DNA of 64,000 bases from Rhineura floridana (taxonomy: Eukaryota; Chordata; Lepidosauria; Squamata; Rhineuridae): positions 74,065,120 to 74,129,119 of the forward strand of contig NC_084482.1 in the NCBI RefSeq assembly GCF_030035675.1, written 5' to 3'. The position numbers and the translations under genes are program-made. Below, piece by piece: positions 62,860 through 64,000 of the stretch (position 1 is its first letter; each line of letters starts with the position of its first letter). The notes beneath the pieces are model-generated. The model ran no database searches and was not told the origin of the DNA. It worked only from the letters and a program-made list of their open reading frames with translations.

Positions 62860-62967
62860 GTATAAACAGGATCAAAGACGTGCGTGTTATATCCTCAGTA
62901 AGACCCTCTCCCGCTGCCTCTCACACTCACTCTCGCCCACTATAGCCTTCAGCCCTGCCGGCGCCAT
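16644..62967 (-). CDS. STXBP2: Syntaxin-binding protein 2 (Munc18-2), complete 19-exon gene
   Basis: Sec1/Munc18 protein that binds syntaxins (syntaxin-11 and -3 in mammals) and supports SNARE-mediated granule exocytosis in cytotoxic lymphocytes, mast cells, platelets and epithelia; human loss causes familial haemophagocytic lymphohistiocytosis type 5. Nineteen exons read on the minus strand join in phase into 589 residues plus stop, against 593 in human. The start [12 protein letters not shown] and the end region SSHILTP match the family termini. Landmarks: [16 protein letters not shown] (about 60-76), [13 protein letters not shown] (about 244-256), LLDEDDDLW (about 278-286), [10 protein letters not shown] (about 331-340), YQLSRW (about 465-470), SARFGHWHK (about 511-519) and [15 protein letters not shown] (about 557-571). 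[19 protein letters not shown] and [14 protein letters not shown] point to STXBP2 rather than STXBP1 or STXBP3. Every intron has GT donor and AG acceptor. No frameshift or stop is seen, so the gene looks functional. Intron 1 is 19.2 kb; intron 12 is 7.0 kb, mostly L1. Confidence 0.97.
16912..17097 (-). repeat. LINE 3' tail remnant
   Basis: CTGCCCTGGGTTCC...GGGTGGGTTATAA tail on the minus strand, followed by AT-rich sequence that appears to resume after the SINE at 17287. Confidence 0.6.
17098..17286 (-). repeat. tRNA-derived SINE with BovB-type tail
   Basis: On the minus strand: AGAGCCAGTGTGGTGTAGTG head (box A-like), GGTTTGAATCCCC box B region, then CCATAAGTCGGAATCGACTT and a (CA)n tail. 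The tail matches the BovB 3' end at 58780-58821. Confidence 0.8.
18018..18175 (-). CDS. STXBP2: STXBP2 coding exon 18
   Basis: Acceptor TCCCACAG, donor GTAAGTG. Codes residues 511-563: [10 protein letters not shown], then [20 protein letters not shown], then RCAYEV and KWEVLI. This is the conserved C-terminal strand and helix set of domain 2. Confidence 0.97.
19045..19130 (-). CDS. STXBP2: STXBP2 coding exon 17
   Basis: Acceptor TTGACAG, donor GTGAGT. Codes residues 483-510: [15 protein letters not shown] then [13 protein letters not shown]. Ends in phase 2; the Ser511 codon is split. Confidence 0.95.
19366..19595 (-). repeat. LINE-like 3' tail with (AAT)n
   Basis: Minus-strand tail with a GCCGCCTAGAGTGGCC / GGCCAGATAGGCGGC stem, ending in (ATT)n at 19366-19390. 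Its head abuts the left 151-bp repeat. Confidence 0.55.
19596..19746. repeat. 151-bp direct repeat, left copy
   Basis: Matches 21431-21581 over its whole length with about four mismatches. The two copies bracket the L2 insert. Confidence 0.85.
19702..21156 (+). CDS. L2-type LINE ORF2 C-terminal half (reverse transcriptase), uninterrupted
   Basis: A 484-codon open frame. The first 15 or so codons come from the flanking repeat; L2 sequence starts near 19747. Reverse-transcriptase blocks in order: [58 protein letters not shown] and the catalytic [11 protein letters not shown], followed by the C-terminal [14 protein letters not shown] and [12 protein letters not shown] blocks. The endonuclease half is absent, so this is a 5'-truncated copy that cannot move by itself. 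The unbroken frame suggests fairly recent insertion. It lies antisense in STXBP2 intron 16. Confidence 0.88.
   Translation: MSARQQSHWEGWWRWCSNSSSNSSEAVVRPLLKKPSLDPDNLNNYRPVANVPFLGKVLERVVAGQLQALLDETDYLDPFQSGFRPGFGTKTALVALYDDLCRERDRGSVTLLILLDLSAAFDTIDHGILLGRLAELGVGGTAWQWFRSYFADRHQKVVLGEHHSTPWTLHCGVPQGSVLSPMLFNIYMQPLGAVIRSFGVRCHQYADDTQLYFSFSSSSGESVDVLNRCLTAIMDWMRANKLRLNPDKTETLLVNAFPAQMVDVYPVLDGVTLPLKEQVRSLGVLFDSSLSLEAQVASVARNAFYHLRLVAQLRPYLDRDDLASVVHALVTSRLDYCNALYVGLPLKTVRKLQLVQNAAARLLTRTSRSSHITPILARLHWLPICFRARFKVLVLTYKALHGVGPQYLVERLSRYEPTRSLRSESKALLRVPAHREARRVVTRSRAFSVVAPELWNSLPEEVHLAPTLLSFRRQVKTFLCSQAF
19747..21371 (+). mobile_element. 5'-truncated L2-type LINE
   Basis: Covers the reverse-transcriptase half of ORF2, a short 3' UTR and the tail with the CACCGCCCTGAGAGC...GGGCGGTATA stem near 21302-21340 and TAAATAAATAA. 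Confidence 0.85.
21431..21581. repeat. 151-bp direct repeat, right copy
   Basis: Second copy of 19596-19746. Between the L2 tail and this copy lie about 59 bp (21372-21430) with no counterpart on the left. Confidence 0.85.
21690..21756 (+). repeat. Retroposon 3' tail remnant
   Basis: TGGGAGGAAGGGCGGGATATAA tail followed by (AAATA)n. Confidence 0.5.
22850..23460 (+). repeat. Decayed L2-type LINE 3' part
   Basis: [11 protein letters not shown] near 22900 and [12 protein letters not shown] near 23170 match the L2 ORF2 C-terminus but lie in different frames. The 3' region runs to about 23460. Confidence 0.7.
23529..23624 (-). CDS. STXBP2: STXBP2 coding exon 16
   Basis: Acceptor TCTCACAG, donor GTACAC. 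Codes residues 451-482: [16 protein letters not shown] is the variable basic linker, then [16 protein letters not shown] is well conserved. Confidence 0.95.
23996..24120. mobile_element. Short palindromic hAT-like MITE, copy 6
   Basis: Ends CAGCCTTCCAG and inverted GGGGAAGGCTGG; lies just 50 bp from STXBP2 exon 15. Confidence 0.6.
24171..24277 (-). CDS. STXBP2: STXBP2 coding exon 15
   Basis: Acceptor TGCATAG, donor GTACCT. Codes residues 415-450: [16 protein letters not shown], then [26 protein letters not shown] farther downstream was rejected as donor because its phase does not fit exon 16. A short palindromic MITE lies only 50 bp into intron 15. Confidence 0.92.
24561..24696 (-). CDS. STXBP2: STXBP2 coding exon 14
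   Basis: Acceptor CCCCCAG, donor GTACTC. Codes residues 370-414, including [16 protein letters not shown] and [15 protein letters not shown]. One residue shorter than human in the GSDAEGEK loop. Human LLYILL appears here as LLCIFL. Confidence 0.95.
24907..24987 (-). CDS. STXBP2: STXBP2 coding exon 13
   Basis: Acceptor TCCTGCAG, donor GTGAGC. Codes residues 343-369: [15 protein letters not shown] then [12 protein letters not shown]. Separated from exon 12 by the L1-bearing intron 12. Confidence 0.96.
25194..25211 (+). repeat. L1 target-site duplication, left copy
   Basis: GAAATTATGCAAACTAGC, identical to 30887-30904; may extend by two A at its left. Confidence 0.93.
26019..26921 (+). pseudogene. 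L1 ORF1 (RNA-binding chaperone), one in-frame stop
   Basis: About 300 codons. The N-terminal third is lysine-rich, followed by a heptad-rich coiled coil (about residues 25-100, [20 protein letters not shown] onward) and the RRM/C-terminal region ([11 protein letters not shown], then VYRINSR, then [10 protein letters not shown]). A TAA at 26619-26621 interrupts the frame; the same frame continues to 26921 with [23 protein letters not shown]1p forms trimers that coat L1 RNA. Confidence 0.85.
26936..30697 (+). pseudogene. L1 ORF2 (endonuclease and reverse transcriptase), three frameshifts
   Basis: About 1254 codons. Endonuclease: [10 protein letters not shown] at the start, [27 protein letters not shown] and SDHNPVIL. 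Reverse transcriptase: [60 protein letters not shown] and the catalytic AFADDL. The C-terminal zinc-knuckle-like motif CX2CX8HX4C is intact ([18 protein letters not shown]). Three single-base losses shift the frame, each in a run of A: 27015-27021, 27643-27652 and 28078-28083. The segment 28169-30697 is open for 842 codons. Confidence 0.9.
30887..30904 (+). repeat. L1 target-site duplication, right copy
   Basis: Directly follows the L1 A-tail; identical to 25194-25211. Confidence 0.93.
31386..31512. mobile_element. Short palindromic hAT-like MITE, copy 7
   Basis: CAGGGATGGAGAGTCCGTG with inverted end; core GTTGCTGGACTACAACTC. Confidence 0.6.
31640..31965 (+). repeat. Old L2/CR1-type LINE 3' end
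   Basis: Degenerate ORF2 C-terminus-like start and a 3' region ending in GGTATAAAATATTCAAAAC, about 30 bp from exon 12. Confidence 0.45.
31995..32060 (-). CDS. STXBP2: STXBP2 coding exon 12
   Basis: Acceptor TTTTATAG, donor GTAAAG. Codes residues 321-342: [10 protein letters not shown] then [12 protein letters not shown]. This is the domain 3a helix-loop that opens to bind the SNARE bundle. Confidence 0.96.
32487..32590 (-). repeat. LINE 3' tail remnant
   Basis: Minus-strand GTGAACCGCTTTGAGCAC tail with (AAT)n. Confidence 0.5.
32641..33308. mobile_element. 668-bp non-autonomous TIR element (hAT-like)
   Basis: Perfect 11-bp inverted ends TAGGGATGGGG. Internally it has two adjacent copies of a block of about 72 bp (32976-33047 and 33048-33118), with matching CTGCCAAAA, CCATGTKGAA and TTACGTAAG motifs. 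No clear target duplication or coding sequence. Confidence 0.6.
33490..33615 (-). repeat. LINE 3' tail remnant
   Basis: Minus-strand GTAAATTGCTTTGGGGGC tail similar to other L2-like tails here; weak. Confidence 0.4.
33725..33840 (+). repeat. 5S-rRNA-like SINE remnant
   Basis: CTAAGCAGGTCTGGCCCTG and GGATGGGACACTGCCTGGGAA match the internal promoter half of 5S rRNA. Truncated and diverged. It ends about 35 bp from STXBP2 exon 11. Confidence 0.6.
33876..33933 (-). CDS. STXBP2: STXBP2 coding exon 11
   Basis: Acceptor TTCCACAG, donor GTGAGG. Codes residues 301-320, [19 protein letters not shown], nearly the same as human STXBP2. Confidence 0.96.
34010..34178 (+). repeat. tRNA-derived SINE, first of a pair
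   Basis: Ala-like head (CAGCTCAGTAGCAAAGCAT) with a damaged box B, then the body ending GGCTCAGTATAAAGCAGCTC. Confidence 0.7.
34186..34390 (+). repeat. tRNA-derived SINE, second of a pair
   Basis: Fuller copy: GGGCTGTAGCTCAGTGGG head, box B GGTTCAATCCC, body with GAGCTAGATGGACCAATG and end GACTCAGTATAAGGCAGC. Confidence 0.8.
34687..34794 (-). CDS. STXBP2: STXBP2 coding exon 10
   Basis: Acceptor CTCTCCAG, donor GTGAGA. Codes residues 265-300, including [16 protein letters not shown], the acidic DEDDDLW stretch and [10 protein letters not shown]. Intron 9 is only 132 bp. Confidence 0.97.
34927..35057 (-). CDS. STXBP2: STXBP2 coding exon 9
   Basis: Acceptor TTCTCAG, donor GTGAGA. Codes residues 222-264: [18 protein letters not shown], then [18 protein letters not shown], then NIENDTY. 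Ends in phase 2. Confidence 0.96.
35225..35310. mobile_element. Second palindromic MITE family, copy 1
   Basis: Core AGCCCCATTGAATTCTATGG with ACTGCAATC and its inverse at the ends, shared with five other sites in the window. Confidence 0.5.
35897..36028. mobile_element. Short palindromic hAT-like MITE, copy 8
   Basis: CAGGGTAGCAAATGTTGTGC; core TGTTGGACTACAACTCCC; right half GGAGGGCACCATG. Confidence 0.6.
36500..36568. mobile_element. Short palindromic hAT-like MITE, copy 9 (half)
   Basis: Right half only: GATGGGAGTTGTAGTCC to AGCACCCCTGGCTAATG. Confidence 0.5.
37554..37638 (-). CDS. STXBP2: STXBP2 coding exon 8
   Basis: Acceptor GTCGTAG, donor GTAAGC. Codes residues 193-221: [18 protein letters not shown] then [11 protein letters not shown]. 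Same length as the human segment. The pyrimidine tract before the acceptor is short. Confidence 0.93.
38054..38202 (-). CDS. STXBP2: STXBP2 coding exon 7
   Basis: Acceptor TTTCTAG, donor GTTAGT. Codes residues 144-192, starting [16 protein letters not shown] and containing [18 protein letters not shown]. Ends in phase 2 after RYR. Confidence 0.96.
39313..39446. mobile_element. Short palindromic hAT-like MITE, copy 10
   Basis: CCAACTTGGTGCCCTCCAG and inverted CTGGAGGGCACCAGG. Confidence 0.6.
39811..39944. mobile_element. Short palindromic hAT-like MITE, copy 11
   Basis: CCAACCTTGTGCCCTCCAG and inverted TTGGAGGGCACCGGGTTGG; one of the better preserved copies. Confidence 0.65.
40301..40404 (-). 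CDS. STXBP2: STXBP2 coding exon 6
   Basis: Acceptor CTTTCAG, donor GTGAGG. Codes residues 109-143, including [13 protein letters not shown] and [11 protein letters not shown], the end of domain 1. Confidence 0.96.
40872..41169 (+). repeat. Sauria-type tRNA-derived SINE
   Basis: Full-length copy: CCTCCGTGGCGCAGAGTGG head, box B-like GAGTTCGATTCC, a long unrelated body, then GAGTCGGAAACGACTCGC and GGGGACACCTTTACCTTTT end. Matches the inverted copy at 49464-49770. Confidence 0.85.
41338..41416 (-). CDS. STXBP2: STXBP2 coding exon 5
   Basis: Acceptor TTTTGCAG, donor GTAAGTT. Codes residues 83-108, [12 protein letters not shown] followed by [14 protein letters not shown]. Ends in phase 1; the Thr109 codon is split. 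Confidence 0.95.
41829..41905 (-). CDS. STXBP2: STXBP2 coding exon 4
   Basis: Acceptor TCTTCAG, donor GTAGGT. Codes residues 57-82 including [19 protein letters not shown]. It ends SPIET, where the human protein has SPTEK, so a Lys common in the family is replaced at the exon end. Confidence 0.95.
42286..42367 (-). CDS. STXBP2: STXBP2 coding exon 3
   Basis: Acceptor CCCGCAG, donor GTGAG. Codes residues 30-56 beginning [15 protein letters not shown] and containing [11 protein letters not shown]. Ends in phase 1. Confidence 0.95.
42882..43019. mobile_element. Short palindromic hAT-like MITE, copy 12
   Basis: Ends CAGGGATAGGGAACTGGTGG and inverted CAGGGATGGGCAACCTGTGG, clear TIRs for the family. 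Confidence 0.65.
43681..43730 (-). CDS. STXBP2: STXBP2 coding exon 2
   Basis: Acceptor TTTCAG, donor GTAAG. Codes residues 13-29, ending [16 protein letters not shown], the basic helix before the first beta strand of domain 1. It lies 19.2 kb from exon 1. Confidence 0.93.
44075..44240 (-). repeat. tRNA-derived SINE
   Basis: Inverted copy of the Ala-like SINE: AAGCTGCCTTAGGGAGC end and the head complement with GCATGCAAAGCACGTGCTC. Confidence 0.65.
44352..44600 (+). repeat. Old L2-type LINE 3' end
   Basis: Decayed ORF2 end (TTTTTAGTGGTAGTCCCCC, GTATGGAACTCTGCC) and AT-rich 3' region. Confidence 0.45.
45333..45464. repeat. (CACACC/CCCCCA)n low-complexity tract
   Basis: 132 bp of C-rich repeat on the plus strand; the STXBP2 transcript strand carries runs of four or five G spaced by T. 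The His/Pro-rich open frames across it are artefacts of composition. Confidence 0.9.
45669..46052. mobile_element. Tigger/pogo-like MITE nested in hAT
   Basis: Inverted ends CAGGAATACCCCGC and GCGGGGTATTCCTG, flanked by TA on each side, with inner similarity (GTACGCAATGG..., GTAAAGTGAAGG). No transposase. hAT sequence resumes on both sides. Confidence 0.75.
46190..47145 (+). repeat. tRNA-derived SINE split by a MITE
   Basis: Left part (CAGGTTCAAATCCCCACC to CCTTGGGCCAGACACA) and right part (CAGTCTCTCAGCCTGACC to GTGGGATATAAATGCAATAA) form one SINE interrupted at 46287-47006. It is itself inside the hAT element. Confidence 0.75.
46287..47006. mobile_element. 720-bp MITE with 3-bp TSD (Harbinger-like candidate)
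   Basis: Inverted ends GGGCTCATCTACACATGG and GGGCTTATCCACATGG. ACA is duplicated on both sides (46284-46286, 47007-47009) and the SINE rejoins exactly if the element is removed. Related in inverted orientation to 63443-63967. No coding sequence. Confidence 0.75.
47191..47239. repeat. (AAT)n microsatellite
   Basis: About 16 uninterrupted units. Confidence 0.95.
48393..48546. mobile_element. Short palindromic hAT-like MITE, copy 13
   Basis: GAGAAACCTGCAGCCTTCC and an inverted right half with GATAGAAGTTGTAGTC. Confidence 0.55.
49464..49770 (-). repeat. Sauria-type tRNA-derived SINE
   Basis: Inverted full-length copy of the 40872-41169 element. Flanked by AGAATTAA at 49441-49448 and 49773-49780, a likely target duplication. 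Confidence 0.85.
50320..50375 (-). repeat. LINE 3' tail remnant
   Basis: (ATC)n and ATACAAATGTAATAAAT on the minus strand. Confidence 0.45.
50465..50635 (+). repeat. tRNA-derived SINE remnant
   Basis: CAGGTTCAAATCCCCACTC box B region, CCCAGGGTTGTTTTGTGA body, and AGGATATAAACATAAGAAAT tail, as in the SINE at 46190. Confidence 0.6.
50787..50816. repeat. (GTT)n(ATT)n microsatellite
   Basis: Compound triplet repeat just outside the broken end of the L2 fragment. Confidence 0.85.
50822..52830 (-). repeat. L2-type LINE, endonuclease and partial RT, 3' end missing
   Basis: On the minus strand, endonuclease [19 protein letters not shown] starts near 52745, with [11 protein letters not shown] near 52330; the RT part has [18 protein letters not shown] and [20 protein letters not shown] near 51050-51170 and [14 protein letters not shown] near 50870. 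Several frameshifts. It stops after LFNICMKPL, before the catalytic YADD, so the 3' third is lost. Confidence 0.8.
52768..52815. mobile_element. Second palindromic MITE family, partial copy
   Basis: GTGGGACTTACTCCCAGGTAA and GGAATGCAGCC. Confidence 0.4.
54562..54681 (+). repeat. 5S-rRNA-like SINE remnant
   Basis: GCAAAGCAGGTTTGGGGCC and CTGGATAGGAGACTTCTTGG match the 5S internal promoter region; ends with a GATGGGATATAAATATAATA tail. Confidence 0.6.
54965..55068. mobile_element. Second palindromic MITE family, copy
   Basis: ATGCAATCCTAAACATG left; TTTAGGACTGTGGCC right, with TTACTC motifs facing each other. Confidence 0.5.
55297..55423. mobile_element. Short palindromic hAT-like MITE, copy 14
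   Basis: AACCTGTGGCCTTCTACATG and inverted AAGGCCACAGGTTCCC. Confidence 0.6.
56080..56165. mobile_element. Second palindromic MITE family, copy
   Basis: GAAGTGAGTTCCACTGAAC core next to CTCAATAGAACACTTCC. Confidence 0.5.
57326..58369 (+). mobile_element. hAT-Charlie-like element with transposase remnant and perfect TSD
   Basis: 1044 bp. Ends CAGCAATTCTCAAAG and inverted CAGCGTTACCCAACC. The 8-bp duplication GTTTAGAC is perfect (57318-57325 and 58370-58377). The right half encodes a hAT dimerisation-domain remnant. Most of the transposase is deleted, so it is non-autonomous. Confidence 0.88.
57930..58160 (+). pseudogene. hAT transposase C-terminal remnant
   Basis: Reads [17 protein letters not shown] then [20 protein letters not shown], the conserved hAT C-terminal dimerisation block (also found in SCAND3/ZBED-like host proteins). 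It has no upstream DDE or BED domain and lies within TIRs, so it is a transposon fossil and not a host gene. Confidence 0.8.
58378..58821 (+). repeat. RTE/BovB LINE 3' end
   Basis: ORF C-terminus: [19 protein letters not shown] start, then [37 protein letters not shown] and [12 protein letters not shown], the hallmark BovB end. The non-coding tail is CACCATAAGTCGTAATTGAC then TTGAAGGCACACAACAACAA. 5'-truncated; it begins at the hAT target duplication. Confidence 0.88.
61015..61115 (+). repeat. LINE 3' tail remnant
   Basis: TTAGAAAGCAGCATATAAAT and (AAATA)n after a short 3' region. Confidence 0.5.
61697..61750. mobile_element. Second palindromic MITE family, partial copy
   Basis: ATTTACTCCAAGGTAATTGTG and CGACTATAACC. 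Confidence 0.35.
62816..62861. repeat. (CT)n(CA)n microsatellite
   Basis: Compound dinucleotide repeat about 70 bp inside intron 1 from the exon 1 donor. Confidence 0.95.
62931..62967 (-). CDS. STXBP2: STXBP2 coding exon 1
   Basis: Codes residues 1-12 ([12 protein letters not shown]) plus one base of the Lys13 codon. The ATG at 62965-62967 is the family start. The donor is GTGAGTG (62924-62930). A CpG-rich region surrounds it. Confidence 0.93.
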
Positions 62968-63200
62968 GACCCCCGAAGTCCCGCTTCGGCTCCTACTACT
63001 CCGGAGGCCGCTGCTTCCGCGTCTGCAAGCGGGCGGAGCCGACCTCGGGACTCGCCCCTCCTCAGCCTGCCCGCGGGAGACACACCCCTTAGGTGAAGTA
63101 TGCTCTTGCCTCCTCAAATGATGGTGCTACAGCGAGGTGCAGCCCGAGTCTACGCATGCTTGCTCGAACGGTCAGCCTGTCCTGCTCAGCACAAGGTGAC
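62968..63200 (-). promoter_or_regulatory. STXBP2: Likely STXBP2 5' UTR and CpG-rich promoter
   Basis: Sequence upstream of the ATG is GC- and CpG-rich compared with the AT-rich introns and carries a GC box (GGGCGG at 63031-63036 on the plus strand). No TATA box is evident. The transcription start cannot be placed from sequence. Confidence 0.45.
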
Positions 63201-63212
63201 ATGACCGCTTGC

Positions 63213-63275
63213 AGCTTGCAAATAAGTTCCATTGAACTCAGTGCGTAAGTCAACTCGGGCTACAATCCTGTTTCC
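63213..63275. mobile_element. Second palindromic MITE family, copy near promoter
   Basis: AAGTTCCATTGAACTCAGTG core and CTACAATCCTG end, about 250 bp upstream of the STXBP2 ATG. Confidence 0.5.
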
Positions 63276-63442
63276 GGACTTTGTTTGCGAGGGAAAAAAA
63301 AGAACCGCTTCACGCAGCGGCCTGTGGTTGGCGCCAGACCGTACACACAGAACAGGACGTAGAGAGAGGCGCATCTTCCAGCACGCAGTGGACACGTGCC
63401 ATTGAACAGTGACCAATCATGGCTTCTTTCCACACCTTGTGT

Positions 63443-63967
63443 CTGCTTATCCACATGGGAACATAACTTCCCGCTAAAGACACTCTTTTTGCCTCCGTTT
63501 TGTTTGCACCGTCTACAGTAAGGGATCAATGCCAGCTGCAAACATGGTGTTTTCTAGTCACAATGGAGGGGAAGCATCAGTCATGCAGTTTACTAAAGAC
63601 CATGTCCTCTAATTTAATATTCCCACTCCCTCTCCTTACCTGGCAACTGAGCATGCTCAGTTTGTTCTACGAGCAAGTTTCATTTAAAAACAAGCTGGAA
63701 GTATGATTGTTTTTATTTTAACAATACAGATGAAATATAAATCTTTGTTTGAGCAGCGTTATGCTTTTGTGTGCAAGTTGGGAGGGAAAGAAAATAAAGG
63801 CACCGTTTGCAGCAACATAAAAGAAACTTACAGAACGGGAGAGAGAAGCAGAGTTTCTCTTCATCTGACAGGAAATGAAATGAGAGGAGGAGGAGGAGGA
63901 GGGAGTGTGCCTGCAGAGGGGAACGATTGACACACCCACCTCAAAGCATTGCAGTGTGGATGAGCCC
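63443..63967. mobile_element. 525-bp MITE upstream of STXBP2, inverted relative of 46287-47006
   Basis: Read in reverse it follows the intron 1 element closely (TTTGCAACATGGTGTTTTC-like, CTGAGCATGCTC, GTTTGAGCAG and GCTGCAAA blocks) but lacks about 200 bp near one end. Ends GCTTATCCACATGGG and GTGTGGATGAGCCC. No clear target duplication. Confidence 0.75.
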
Positions 63968-64000
63968 TAAGAATCAGAGTGGGCAGGAGGACAGATCATA

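Larger units (their letters stand above)
43731..62930 (-). other. STXBP2: STXBP2 intron 1 (19.2 kb)
   Basis: Bounded by a GTGAGT donor and a TTTCAG acceptor. Besides the elements listed separately, I see nothing identifiable in 44600-45330, 48550-49460, 49775-50320, 53115-54560, 55425-56080, 56166-57317, 58822-61014 and 61116-61696, or in most of 61751-62560. Confidence 0.85.

Noticed and set aside
16644-62967. STXBP1 or STXBP3 identity
   Set aside because: Exon 10-11, exon 15-16 and C-terminal residues match STXBP2 best; STXBP3-type segments are absent.
1-64000. CRISPR array, operon, toxin-antitoxin or other prokaryote-like system
   Set aside because: The window is vertebrate genomic DNA; regular repeats are microsatellites and transposon tails.

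Overview
The window is vertebrate genomic DNA, most likely from a squamate reptile. The evidence is a host gene with vertebrate exon structure inside a repeat landscape typical of lizards and snakes: L2-type and CR1 LINEs, a full-length L1, an RTE/BovB 3' end, tRNA-derived SINEs with BovB-like tails, Sauria-type SINEs, 5S-like SINE remnants and many hAT and other short DNA transposons. The species cannot be fixed from sequence alone.

One host gene was found, and it is complete: STXBP2 (syntaxin-binding protein 2, Munc18-2), on the minus strand from the ATG at 62967 to the stop at 16644. I reconstructed 19 coding exons. All have AG acceptors and GT donors, compatible phases and no internal stop, and together they make 1770 nt (589 residues plus stop; the human protein is 593). 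Intron 1 is 19.2 kb. Exons 2-19 lie between 43730 and 16644. A likely CpG-rich promoter lies just right of the ATG and a likely poly(A) signal is at 15860-15865.

Layout. 1-15850: 3' intergenic flank with no recognisable gene, holding LINE remnants, a CR1 copy split by a MITE, SINEs, many short palindromic MITEs, a long palindrome (about 14500-14945) and a hAT element (15175-15696). 15840-16643: probable STXBP2 3' UTR. 16644-43730: exons 19 to 2, whose introns carry an uninterrupted L2 reverse-transcriptase ORF (19702-21156) flanked by 151-bp direct repeats, a full-length L1 with target-site duplication (25212-30886), a 668-bp TIR element and several SINEs. 43731-62930: intron 1, with a C-rich/G-rich tract, a 2.5-kb hAT element containing other elements nested in it (45573-48119), a two-part L2 fragment lacking its 3' end (50822-52830), and a hAT with perfect 8-bp TSD next to a BovB 3' end (57326-58821). 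62931-64000: exon 1, promoter and an upstream MITE that is the inverted relative of one in intron 1.

I found no operon, CRISPR array, defence system or other unknown gene system. The interest here lies in the intact STXBP2 model and in the nesting and end structure of the transposons. All repeat family names rest on motif recognition by eye, not on a database search.
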